A program made the translations under genes and the position numbers. The notes under the pieces are model-generated. The model was not told the DNA's origin, made no database searches, and was given only the letters and a program-made list of their open reading frames with translations. A DNA stretch of 64,000 bases from Henckelia pumila (lineage: Eukaryota; Streptophyta; Magnoliopsida; Lamiales; Gesneriaceae): assembly GCF_033568475.1 (NCBI RefSeq), contig NC_133123.1, positions 160,595,753 to 160,659,752 on the forward strand, read 5' to 3'. Shown one piece after another: positions 50,401 to 62,093 of this stretch (within the stretch, counting starts at the first letter, position 1; each line of letters starts with the position of its first letter).

Positions 50401-51011
50401 CATCAGCATTACCCGATCGAGTTGACCAGACTTTTCCAGTTTTTCCACCTGGTGCTTCCCAAAGAAATTTTGGCACTATTGGTGTTGCCCCTTTTACTTC
50501 CGAGCTCTACCGAGGATCAGTATTATCATCGTCTCCTGCAGGGCCTTTCTCATCTAGCCATTACCAATTTCCAGTCTTTCCTTTTGGGACTTCCTTTCCG
50601 CTTCCTTCAGCCACTTTTCCTGTTGGCGCAAACGCTTATGCTGATTCCTCATCTGGTGCAAGATTGTTTGCACCCCCGGTAAATCCACCGTTTCTGGGAT
50701 CAGTTGGTCCAGTGTCATCTCAATTTCAGAGACCATATGTGGTTAACCTTCCAGATAATGGAAGTAATGGTGTGTTGGAGAATGACAGAAAGTGGGGCAG
50801 GCCAGGTTTGGATCTCAATGCAGGCCCGGGATTCGTTGAAGGTGAAGTTAGGGAGGAGTCATCAGTGCAACATTCTGTTGCCATTTCACAAGCTGTGGCA
50901 GACGAGCAAGCCCGAATGCTTTCAGTTTCAGGTGGAATTTCGAAAAGGAAGGAGCCTGAGGGAGGTTGGGATAATGAGAATGTAAGATACAAGCAATTTT
51001 CATGGCAGTAG
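44444..51011 (+). CDS. SUO: SUO-like protein: BAH and TFIIS-N domains, GW motifs
   Basis: Three coding exons: 44444-44548, 46012-46383 and 46614-51011, about 1,624 aa (Arabidopsis SUO is of similar length). SUO is known as a nuclear protein needed for miRNA-directed translational repression. A BAH domain spans about residues 43-160 (VGDCALFKP, HPCKVAFLPRGVELP, WWLTDQDYI), with a TFIIS N-terminal (LW) domain at about 285-408 (VNLHALQMCNIGKSVNHLR, KARSLVDTWKKRVEAEM). A long Ser-rich low-complexity middle follows. The C-terminus has GW motifs at about 1217 (ELGWKG) and 1610 (GGWDN), a WG at about 1554, and five DLN motifs. The chosen ATG follows an in-frame TAG two codons upstream; homologues start a little earlier, so the N-terminus is the least certain part. 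Intron 1 is 1,463 bases. The exon 2 donor is duplicated. Confidence 0.93.
46365..46496 (+). repeat. 66-bp tandem duplication across the exon 2 donor of the SUO-like gene
   Basis: Copies at 46365-46430 and 46431-46496 differ at one base. Each includes the last 19 bases of exon 2 and the donor GTTAGT, so donor-like sites exist at 46384 and 46450. Only the first keeps the frame open; use of the second would add a stop (TGA after VSCCR). Confidence 0.85.
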
Positions 51012-51968
51012 GAAATTTGGTGCATACCAGTCTCTATAACTCTTGTAAGTGTATTTTAATGCAATACGTCATAAAAAAAATGCATTTCCTAATTTTGTAT
51101 GGTGCTACTCTATATTATATTTTTTAGTAACAGATCATGCTGGCAATATAATCCCTTCTGCATTTTCTCAGCTGCATATTGTGCATGTGCTCACTTTGCG
51201 TTAATCCAATTATCATCTAAACTTACGGATGCTGTCATGTTCTTCCAGTTTCTCCAACCTAACAACACTTGCTTATTTTGCTTTTACTAGTGTTTGAAGC
51301 CCGTTTCTGAACCATCATGCTGCCGGTTAGCTCTCCAGAAAAAACTGTGCAGTTCGGTTTGTGCGAAAGGTTGGCGAGCTTTTGCCCTTTCCGACTAGTG
51401 AATCTGAGGCAACTAGTTCTTAAAAACTGGCACCAAGTGAAAACCTTCGACGACTGAGCTCTTCATTTTTAACCTTCCACATCTGCATCATTCCCAATAC
51501 ATATTTATGAGTAGGTTTTAACCTTATTTTGTAGTGGTATCACAACATGGTTATCAATCTTGCCTCAGTACTTACTGCATAACATGTCATATACTGTACG
51601 TGTTATTTGAAATTTCATCTCGAGGATCTTATAATGTATATATTTTCGTTTTTTATGAGACGGACGTATAAATGGCGACGAGTCATACAAGTATCTTTCC
51701 TGGTTCCTGATTACAGTTTTGAGGTGGGATTTGCCATTGGTATTGCTTGGTGAATGCGAAAGATGTACCCGTCTATTTTCTTTGTAAGCACCTAAAAGTG
51801 CATTGGAGACTAACTGACTATGAGTTCGTTTAGATTTCATAGATTATTTTTTTAAAAAAGTATTTTTTAAGCTCTAATTTTGGGTTTTTGAAAAAGCTTT
51901 AAATTTGATTTAAAAAATGTTTATTTTAAAAACTTAAATGATTATCTAAACACCATAAAAATTAAAAG

Positions 51969-52015
<47 letters not shown>

Positions 52016-52929
52016 TTTTTTAAACAATGTTTTTTTGGTCTGATTTTTGATATCAGACGGGATTTAATCTGGAGAATATGTTTTTGGAGAGAAGGGGTTT
52101 GGAAAATGTTATGCAAATACAATTTGTTTTTAGATTTGGATTTATAATACAAATATATAACACATAATGATTGTTTTCAAGACTTTGAGTAGACATGAAT
52201 GAGCCAAAGTATATAAACATTAAGGCTGTATTTGATTGATGGATTTTAAATGTCTTTTTGTTGTTTGAAAAAAAAATATTACAAATTTTAAATTCGCTTT
52301 TTATGTTTTTTCAATAATATTTCACGTTAATCAAGATTGATTTGAATTTACTTGTATATTAATGTATAGTAAGTAATATGTGTCATTATTTAATCAATTG
52401 TTTTATTTTAAATAAAAACAAGGATAATATAAATTCATGAATTTGAAAGTATTGACAAACTAATGTTATATGTTTTTTTTTTTTTTTTTTTTGTGAAAAG
52501 TAATGTTATAGGTTATTTGATGCTAAACTTGATAAGAGAAGTTAACTTCAAATTTTCGAAAATTATATATTATTTACTTTCCGAACATTAATTTCAGAAA
52601 TTTTAAATTTTAAATTCATTCTTTTTTGATTTTCTTCAAATTTAGAATATCGATCAAGGATATATATGTATTATATATTTATATATACATTGAGATATGT
52701 TGTAATTGATATAAGTAACTTTTAAGTGGTTAAGTTATTGAAATTTTTTTAAAATATTTTATTCACCCCACTAGGTTATTTATTTAATTTTTTCGATTCT
52801 TAACAAAAAATAAAGCTAAATGTGAATGCAATATTCTATGTTTTTTAAGTTCAAATATGAAATAATGCAATAAAAAATTGACATATACATTAAATAAAAT
52901 AATTTGGAAATCAAACATGTAGGTTTCCA
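51012..52929. other. 3' region of the SUO-like gene and intergenic DNA
   Basis: The 3' untranslated part probably lies within about 51012-51850. A GT/AG pair (about 51048 to 51291) could mark a 3'-UTR intron, not proven. An (AT)n microsatellite covers 51972-52010 and a T-run lies near 52470-52490. No other gene recognised. Confidence 0.5.
51972..52010. repeat. (AT)n microsatellite
   Basis: About 19 uninterrupted AT dinucleotides. Confidence 0.95.
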
Positions 52930-52934
52930 CATAA

Positions 52935-52971
52935 GGCCCAAGAAGTTACTAAAGCCCAAAATGTGGGCCCA
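52935..52971 (+). promoter_or_regulatory. GGCCCA-type promoter motifs of the DEG9-like gene
   Basis: GGCCCA at 52935-52940 and the palindrome TGGGCCCA at 52964-52971, about 60-95 bases before the ATG. Such site II elements are known TCP-type binding sites in promoters of growth-related and housekeeping plant genes. No TATA box is evident. Confidence 0.55.
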
Positions 52972-53029
52972 AAATGACATTTTCCATTTCATTTAATTAG
53001 ATTTTCTCCTCTTGGCATTCAATTCCGTC

Positions 53030-56000
53030 ATGTGCAAGGAAACCAGATTAAAAAGGAAGCGCGGCCGCGGCGCCGAATCCCGGCCGCCCGTCGCCGCCGC
53101 ACTCGACAACGGAAATGATTCCTCTCCCTCCGTCGCCGCTGTCTCCTCCGAAAATGACGTTGTATTTTCAGTCAGCAACGTGGAGCTCATCAACCCTAGT
53201 TCTCCCAAAGCCTCCCACCACCACCTCCGACGCCGGGGCCGCCCCAGAAAAAGCCCAATTCCCGAGCCGCCTGCCACTTCGAAAACCCTGTCAATACCCA
53301 CGCCAGCTATCCCTAATGGATCATTGTCAACCGCGCTGATTATCGATAGTGCGGTGGCTAGGGTTGTTCCCGCCATGGACTCCGTGGTTAAGGTATTTTG
53401 TGTTCATACGGAGCCAAATTTCTCTTTGCCGTGGCAGAGGAAAAGGCAGTACAGCTCGAGCAGTAGTGGGTTTGTTATAGAAGGGCGGAGAGTTTTAACC
53501 AATGCCCATTCCGTGGAGCATTATACACAGGTTAAGTTGAAGAAGAGAGGCTCAGATACCAAGTATGTGGCCACCGTGCTTGCAATAGGGACAGAATGTG
53601 ACATTGGTGAGAGTCGCTATTTGTTCTGGTGATTGATGTATCATCTTTTATTTGGGTTTCCGGAGCAATGTTATAATTTCTTAGATCCTAGGGGACAGAT
53701 AATTTTTAAGTTTATTAATGTACTTCATAAAATTTGATCTTTAGAATTTTTTTTTCTTCTCATTTTGTTGCTGCTTATGATTGCTTCCTCAACCTATCTG
53801 GTTTCACTCTGATTTTATCGTGATTGAACTTTCGATGTTGGGAAGTGTTTGCGATCTTGTGAAATAAAGCCTACTGGAGCCTTTTTCGAGTTTAGTTCAC
53901 TCTGTTGTCTCAATTACCTTTGGCTAATCGAGAGTGAAAACATACCCGTCGTGTTTGTAGTCATTTTGTTTTTTTGAAAGGTTGTACCAAGAGTCCAAGA
54001 AATTAATTATTTCTTCTAGACTCTGTGTAAATCCAAATTCCAAGGTAATATTGTCTTTGAGTTTTGGTGTTCTCGTCATTGTATAATTTTTTTGTAAATG
54101 AGTGCAAAATTCATGATGTGTTACTTTGTGAAATTATCCAAAAACATGTGTGACAAAATTTGAGAGAAGTTGATGTTACTGAAGTCATGTCATTCTTGAA
54201 TCTTGATGGGATTTCTCCTCAATTGTGAAGATTCCAATCTAATAATTTGGATAGATTTTTACTTCTTGTTGTACCATGTAAATCATAATAGCAACTACAA
54301 AGCATGCTTGAGCATGGATTATAACATTCACGACTTAGCTCGAGTTAATGAACAATCTCAGCAGTTGGCCTTTTCAGTTATAAAATATTGTTGGGCCCTG
54401 TTCATGAGGCACGTTTGTTCTGTATGTATTTCCTGATACGTGGTCATAATGGACACTGTTGAGTACCTGATAGTTGCATGAGGGGCCTTAAAGGGCATCT
54501 GGAATGAGAAAACCTGGATAGACACTTTATCATTGTTTCCCAGAAAAATGAAAGAAAGGAAGTTCTGGTAGATAATGTGTTTAAATTGGAAAAACGTCTA
54601 AAAATATATGTACTCTTGTTGATGTGTAGGTGACTGGTTTACAAAAGGGTCTCGAGGGGAAAAGCCAATAACTTTGCTACTGCTAATTTGCAAAATTGAA
54701 TATTTGCAATTAACTATTTTCCCTCTGGAGTGTTAAGATGCTCCATTGACTTGCAGCTAATACTTTACAGTTAAATGACCACAAAAAAAACACAGAGAGT
54801 TGGATAAAATACATGTATATAAATATATAATATATCAGATTAGTTTATGAAGTTATTTTCGTGTTTGAGATGCAGCCATGCTCACAGTGGAAGATGATGA
54901 ATTCTGGGAAGGGGTTTCACCTGTACAATTTGGGGATTTGCCTGCACTACAAGATGCTGTGACAGTTGTAGGTTATCCAATTGGAGGTGACACTATCTCT
55001 GTGACAAGTGGAGTTGTGTCACGGATAGAGATCCTTTCTTATGTTCATGGATCCACCGAACTTCTGGGGTTACAGGTATGTCATTTGTGTTTCACTCACA
55101 AGTATTAATTTCTTTAAGAATGAATTATATCAATGTATTTCGAATTTTGTTTTGCAGATTGACGCTGCTATTAACTCTGGGAATTCCGGTGGACCTGCTT
55201 TTAATGACAAGGGAAATTGTGTTGGTATTGCATTTCAATCACTCAAGCATGAAGATGTGGAGAATATTGGTTATGTGATACCAACACCAGTCATCATGCA
55301 CTTTATTCAAGATTATGAGAAGAATGGATCATATACTGGTAAGTTCACCGAGACGCATATTAGCTCACTCGTTCTATTTCCATCTCTCCTGTTTTTGCAT
55401 TCAACTTTGGAGGTTTTCATCGGTGGTTAAGTGAACAGGGTGGTTATATTGCATGATAATATGTATGGAGTTATATTCTATACCTAGGAAAAATGGTTTA
55501 CGCATTAGAGGGAAATCGTAGAATGCCGAGGTGCTTTTGTGAGATCCAAGAAGACAAGCTGGCATAATTTGGACTTGAATATGCATTCCAGGATTTCTTT
55601 ATATTATATCTTATATATATATATATAAATAAGAATATGCATTCTAGGATTCTGATTCCTAAATATCTAAAATAATGTTCTCTCTCACAACTAACTTTTC
55701 AGTGTTCCCTCATTCTCACAACTACTAGCATTGGTATTTTGGTAATTATTTAATTAGTCTGACTTGGATGCTTGAATAAGTTCTATTGGTTATCATGGAC
55801 TTGGGCTTGATGTTCATCATCTTACATGTATAGATGATTTTCATGTGAAATGATTACCAGACATATCTTGCACTTGAATTTTTCTTGAGACTATGTTACC
55901 TGAATTATTTGAGTGCTCTGTGTTAGGTTTCCCCATTCTCGGGGTTGAGTGGCAAAAGATGGAAAATCCCGACTTGCGGTTGTCCATGGGGATGAAATCT

Positions 56001-58643
56001 GATCAGAAGGGTGTTCGAATAAGAAGAATTGATCCCACTGCTCCAGAATTCAAGGTTTTGAAACCATCAGATATCATTCTCAGCTTTGATGGAGTTGATA
56101 TTGCGAATGATGGAACCGGTAAGATCCAGAGAAAAGTTTCGAGTGGCACTTAGATAACGACATGTAGAAATGCTACCATTTCTTCTTTATGCTTAATCAT
56201 GTGCTGCTTTTATGAAGCTATCTTCAGTGACAAATAAAAAATTTTATTTTACGCAACTAATGTTGAAGTTTTCATGCTTGACATCCAATGGAGAATTGTG
56301 CTTCATCAAGGAGGAAAGTTCATAAAATTCTATATAATGTCATTGTGAATAATTAACAGTAACTAGACCTCTGCAGTGTGCATTTCTCGTGTAGTATAAA
56401 TATGTTGCATTTCCCAAAATCATTGCCAACTGAGAGAGATGTGGCTGGTCTGTGAGTTGGTTTGATGAGCTTCGATAACAGCATGGTTAGCCATATTGCA
56501 ATTTTATTATTGATGCAAATAGTTGTTAATAGATATCATGGCTACAATGTCCCATTGGTCATTAGTGTCTCTTGTGGTGGTTCTTGAACGTGACTTTGTG
56601 CATATCAGCGTCTGTCGAAATACGACTCTTATGCTGTTCTTGCTTTCTCAAAGTATCAGGTCAACTTTCACGTGCAATGGATGCTTTCTGTTATTGTGAT
56701 TGCTGTGTCTCTTTGAATTGATTGTTGCTTTCTGTTATTGTGATGTGTCTTTGTTATTGTGATTTCTTGAATTGATGATGCTCATTATAGTTCTTTTGGT
56801 CTCTTGCAGTTCCATTCAGGCATGGAGAGCGTATAGGTTTCAGCTACCTTGTGTCCCAGAAATACACTGAAGATAGTGCCGCAATTAAAGTTCTTCGTAA
56901 TTCTGAAATTCTTAAGTTCAATATTAAGCTTGGTACTCATAGAAGGTTGATTCCAGCTCACAACAAGGGAAGACCTCCCTCTTATTATATCATCGCTGGA
57001 TTTGTTTTTACGACGGTTTCTGTTCCATATTTTCGTTCTGAGGTGAGTATTCATGTTTGTTACAGCCTTCAGGTTTCCTGATTCTATATATGCGCAGTGT
57101 AAATGTCATTTTTGAGCTTCTTACATCTCAAGTTCACTGCAACCAGAAGTTTTTTTTAGTGCAATATGGATTGTTGTGCTTTACACCTATAAAAGTTTCC
57201 CATAATTTTAATTCACTCAAATTGGGAACCATTGTATTTGAGGTGTATGTAAATTTGAACTCCAGTGGGATAGCATCTGTACCAGATCTTAATCACGAAC
57301 TACTATCCTTTACTTTTTTATTTGATGTCTTTCAAAACTGATCTGACAAGCATGTGCTTCAGAAGCAAGGGCGAGATGCATTGTAGTGATACAGATTTTT
57401 GCTTGCCAGCCATAGCGTCTTATCTGTGTTGGCGGCAGGCTTTTGTCTAACAGCTAATGATCACTCAAACAGGAAATAGTTCATAACTGGCATGTCTTTT
57501 TTGGCTCTGGAACTTGTCTGACTTTGCATTGTTTGTCAAGGTTCTAGCGATCAAATGACGATAGCCCTTCCCTTCCATTCCCTTCACTACCTTCCTCTCC
57601 TTTGATTATTTTTCTTCTATGTGTTGTATATGACGATATTAGTGCTTAACTTTGTCCCTCCTTAGGTTTGAGGAGCCAAGGAGATATTCTCGTTGATTTT
57701 CAGCACGTTGTTTGACAGTTTCCTTGTTTAGTTTTTATATAATTCCTCTTGAGATCCATTTCTATTGACTCCTAAATTTGGAGATCTTGTTCTATGCCAA
57801 AAAAATCTTGTCTACCACAACTTTATTTCTCTTTCTCTTTGGCTGTGAAATTTGCATATCCCTATGATATTCAAAATGTCCAATGTCTATACTTTTCTTT
57901 ATTTTCATTTATGCTGATTACAATTTTGTATAAGTTAAATCATGAAAACCAATAAATTTTGTCAGTCATTTAGATTAGTTCTCACGTCTTTCTTGGTAAT
58001 GTTCAGTATGGAAAGGATTACGAGTATGAAGCTCCAGTCAAGTTACTGGACAAACTCTTACATGAAATGCCCCAATCTCCAGATGAACAAATTGTTGTTG
58101 TTTCACAGGTGCGTCACACTGTACAGAAACCATTTGTATCTCATCTAAGAAGAGTGTTTCTCACCCTTGCTGCTTTGTTTGGCTTAATTATCTAAGGTGC
58201 TTGTCGCTGACATCAACATTGGGTATGAAGATATTGTCAATACTCAGGTTTGTGGTTTGATGACTAACTGAGGCTAGGAGTTAATCACTGAAATCATTGT
58301 GTTCTAGCCTATATTATTCATTATCTGTCATGTCTGTTAGGTTCTTGCTTTTAATGGTCAACCTGTGAAGAATCTGAAAAGCTTAGCCAGAATGGTAGAA
58401 AGTTGCAACGATGAATTCTTGAAATTTGATTTAGAATACCAGCAGGTGGATCTTTATGTTTTTGTAGGGTTGGTGTACTATGTCAATTTAGATATCCTGC
58501 TGTAGTATAATTTAACTCAATTATATTTATTATGTTTTGAACAGATTGTCGTCCTCCAAACAAAGACTGCGAAAGCGGCGACTCTGGACATCCTTGCCAC
58601 ACATTGCATACCATCAGCAATGTCAGATGATCTAAAGATTTGA
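53030..58643 (+). CDS. DEG9: Protease Do-like 9 (Deg/HtrA serine protease), 9 exons
   Basis: ATP-independent serine protease of the Deg/HtrA family; plant DEG9 is known from the nucleus/nucleolus. Exons: 53030-53606, 54876-55075, 55158-55338, 55927-56118, 56810-57042, 58007-58108, 58197-58247, 58341-58445, 58545-58643. All introns are GT/AG, phases agree, and the protein is 579 aa. The catalytic triad is visible: His160 (LTNAHSVEH), Asp191 (TECDI) and Ser269 ([10 protein letters not shown]). PDZ-type regions follow at about 320-440 ([24 protein letters not shown]) and about 445-560. The N-terminus is basic, with KRKRGRG (8-14) as a likely nuclear signal and an AT-hook-like [10 protein letters not shown] (67-76). 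The start is the first ATG of the frame; an earlier TTG codon is not needed. The first intron is 1,269 bases. Confidence 0.95.
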
Positions 58644-59872
58644 TATCACATTCACACCATCTAGGGATCTATATCTATTTGTCAATTGAATTGTTGAAAT
58701 TTCATTCCTATATCACTCTCTGCTTTTCTCGGTGTTGGAGGCCACTTTTTCAAGCACTCTACCGGTGAAACTATTAGCTAGCGTCTTTCAAGCGAGTGAA
58801 GCAGAGTGTTGCGAAATAGGCTCTCTGAGTTGTTTGTATCTGCTGTTTACAGACATTTTAGGTGAGGCGAAGGGGTGATATTTTTTTTGCTTTTTCAATC
58901 CCCTCTTTAAAATAACTGCAGATTTAATGTCGAGCGTACCTTTGTTTTGATGACAGTTGTATGTGTTTCTTGATTTGTCATAAGTTGAATATACAACAGT
59001 TAGCTATGCCATTCAAACGTTCTAACTTGAAGCCAGTTTAACTGTTTGTTTTTGTTACTCAAACTATGAAACTAGTAATATATGGTTATATCCTGGTAAC
59101 CGTGGCCCGGATTCTGGTTACCTCGATGCAACCGTGGGTACTACCCCCTACAGTTGATGCAGTGGCTTGTCATGTGGTTCTACGTGTTGACCCACATAAA
59201 AAATTCACTTGGCTCGACAGTCCGCATGGGCTTTTGGATTAACAATTGGGCTAATATCCATGTTCTACCCTGGAATAAATCCTAGATTTCATAGAATAAA
59301 TAGCATAATCATTCTGTATCCGAGAAAAATCCCTTGAATTTCATATAATTTCCTTAAAAATCATAAGCTTCATTCTTCAGAATAAAGCCCATCGGTGTGT
59401 GGATGAAATTTCAAGTTACAGTTGAGTGATGATGACCAATCGATGTTGATTCCATTTTACTTTACATGTAAAGATGTTTTTTTTTTTTTTTGGGTTAAAT
59501 CCAAAATGAGGGAAGAAACAGGCTTTGCTATCACAAGTTTACTTTTTTATAATTGAGACTCAAATTGGAGACCTTGTTCAGCTGTTTTTCGTTTTTTTCT
59601 CTCAAGAGACCTATATATATATATGAATAATAAGCAACATAACTCAACGAACCATGTGGAATGCATGTAAGAAAATTCAACTACTTGACCAATTCCTCAA
59701 TTCAAGTATTGCAATAGAACAATTCCCACATCCTTAAAACTGGGATTCTTACCGCCCCCTGCCGGCAAATACATATTTATTTTACTAATAAATTGAGTAT
59801 TTTTCAATCAATCCTCCATTTTTTTAGCGTGCACAACCCCTTTACCATTTCCCAGAAAAGAACAAGCTGTCT
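58644..59872. other. Intergenic DNA between DEG9-like and the receptor kinase gene
   Basis: 3' untranslated sequence of the DEG9-like gene followed by AT-rich DNA. Includes TATATATATA at about 59612 and an oligo-T tract near 59479. No gene seen. Confidence 0.5.
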
Positions 59873-59880
59873 TATAAATT
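59873..59880 (+). promoter_or_regulatory. Candidate TATA box of the LRR receptor-like gene
   Basis: TATAAATT lies 120 bases before the ATG, which would give a leader of about 90 bases. Confidence 0.5.
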
Positions 59881-59992
59881 TAGCCATTTGGCAATGAACA
59901 GTTACATCTCCAATAGTATTTCATTCTAAATGTTGCACAAAGGCTAATCATTTCATGACTACATTTCTTGCAATAATAATCTAAGAAGCACG

Positions 59993-62093
59993 ATGAACCG
60001 AGCTCGTGTATCGTTAGTTCTCCAGGCATTCTTTCTTCTGTTATCGATGGCAAACTCGGAAACAGCAGAAGTGAGGGATGCATTGGTCATGTTTTTGGAA
60101 AAACTTGACCCCCAAGACATTCATGGAAGACAAAACTGGGGTTGGAATACTAGTTCAGATCCCTGCAATGGAAGTTGGAAAGGGGTGACTTGTTACACTG
60201 ATTCGCAAACCGTCAAGAGAATAGTTCTTGAAGAACTCAACCTCACAGGGATACTTGATGCTTCCTCTCTTTGTGTAACGAAAGCTCTCGCGGTTTTGAG
60301 TCTCAGCTCTAACAGTATTATTGGAGCATTCCCAGAGGAGATATCAAGGTGCAGCAGACTGACACATGTGTATCTACATGGAAACACATTTTCAGGAAAT
60401 CTTCCCACATCCCTCTCGAAACTAAGCAATCTAAAAAGGATTGATGTATCAGGCAATATGTTTACTGGTGGAATCCCGAATGTGTCAAGAATCTCCGGGT
60501 TGCTATCTTTTCTTGCAGAAGACAATAAGCTCAGTGGCGGTATACCGGAGTTTGATTTCTCAAATCTCGAAGAGTTTAATGTCTCTAACAACAATCTCAA
60601 CGGCTCAATTCCTAATGTTGGAGGGAAATTCAATGAAAGCAGCTTTATAGGCAATCCGGGATTGTGTGGAATGCTATTGTCTAATGCTTGCCCTCTCCTT
60701 CCTCCACCTACAAAGACAGGCTCATCCTTTAAGAAAGACCATTTTCTCTACGCTGCATGCGCGGTAATTGGACTCATTATTGTGAGTCTGATTGCCTTCA
60801 AATTGATCAAGAGTAGGAAATATATAGAGACTAAAAACACCTCTAACAAGGGCTATCAAGAAGACAACACACACGAGAAAGTAAGCAGCACATCCAGCGA
60901 GTCGAAGGCTGCTGGTGGAAAAACCTCTGAATTCTCTGTAACATCACATGAAACTGGAAAGGGCGCCTCATCCTCACTTGTAGTTCTCTCAAATCAGCCG
61001 GCGAATGGGCTCAAGTTTGAGGACTTGCTGCGATCTCCAGCTGAGTTGATCGAGAGAGGCAGGCGTGGAACCCTCTATAAGGTGATACTAGACGATGGCT
61101 CGACTCTAGCGGTGAAGAGAATCAAGGATTGGGATATTTCAAGGGCTGATTTCAAGAAGAGGATGCAGCGGATAGACGACGTGAAGCATCCCAACGTGAT
61201 GCCTCTGGTCGCCTTTTATTGCTCTAGACAAGAAAAACTCCTGGTTTATGAATTTCAACAGAATGGAAGTCTCTTCAAACTTCTTCATGGTAAGTTCTTC
61301 CTCTTTATCCCTTCTGTCAATGTAGTTAAAGAACTCATAAATCACATCCAGAACACACAATTTCCTTGGCATATTTCCTTGAAGGCGGATACAAATCTTG
61401 ATTAACGAAAACGAAGCCAAGATTGATACTGTTGGGGGTGATATTATAAGAGATCAAAGTAATGGTAGAAACTTTTTAAAAGTAACTTACTAACTGCCAA
61501 TTTCAGGATCCCAAAATGGCCAACCATTTGACTGGGGAAGCAGAATGAGCATAGCTGCCAAAATATCCGAAGCAATGGCTTTTATGCACGAAAGTCTCCA
61601 AGCTTGTGGAATTGCTCATGGAAACCTGAAGTCCTCAAACATCTTACTCAGTGACAAAATGGAGCCCTTTATAAGTGAATATGGTCTGAGAGAGGTTGAA
61701 AATCAAGACCATTTGGTTCTTGCTGAAATAGAAAGTTTCCAAGAAACCAAATCTATCAGAGGAAGTACTGCCCCAAAAAATGGCTTCAAGGCGGATATTT
61801 ACAGCTTCGGCATAATCCTTCTCGAGCTCCTAACAGGAAAACTAGTCAAGAACAATGGATATGATCTAGCCAGGTGGGTTAATTCTGCCATAAGAGAGGA
61901 ATGGACGGTTGAAGTTTTCGATCAAACACTGATCTCAGAAGGTGCCAGTGAGGAAAAAATGGTGAATTTGCTTCAAGTCGCTCTAAAGTGCATCAATTCT
62001 TTAACAGAAACGAGGCCAAACATGAGGGAAATTGCTGGAATGATAAATTCTGTACAGGAATATGAAGAGAAATCTATATATTCTGATCCTTGA
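59993..62093 (+). CDS. Leucine-rich repeat receptor-like pseudokinase, 2 exons
   Basis: Single-pass membrane receptor of the plant LRR-RLK superfamily, probably a ligand or co-receptor binder that does not phosphorylate. Exons 59993-61289 and 61507-62093, GT/AG, 627 aa. A signal peptide spans about 1-22 (LVLQAFFLLLSMANS), an LRR N-cap holds NTSSDPCNGSWKGVTC, and about five repeats end in IGNPGLCG. The membrane segment is about 251-272 (FLYAACAVIGLIIVSLIAF), then a Ser/Lys-rich juxtamembrane stretch and a kinase-like domain from about 345 (FEDLLRSPAEL). The VAVK-type lysine is present (LAVKRIKDW, about 374). The HRD motif reads AHGN and the DFG motif is ISEYG, so the catalytic and metal-binding aspartates are missing. 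This matches the 'probable inactive receptor kinase' group, in which these losses are common. The exact orthologue was not identified. Confidence 0.93.

Noticed and set aside
51972-52010. Possible origin or promoter in the AT tract
   Set aside because: A plain AT microsatellite with no other supporting signals.
53012-53029. TTG as an upstream start for the DEG9-like protein
   Set aside because: A normal ATG in the same frame lies at 53030 and gives a family-typical basic N-terminus.
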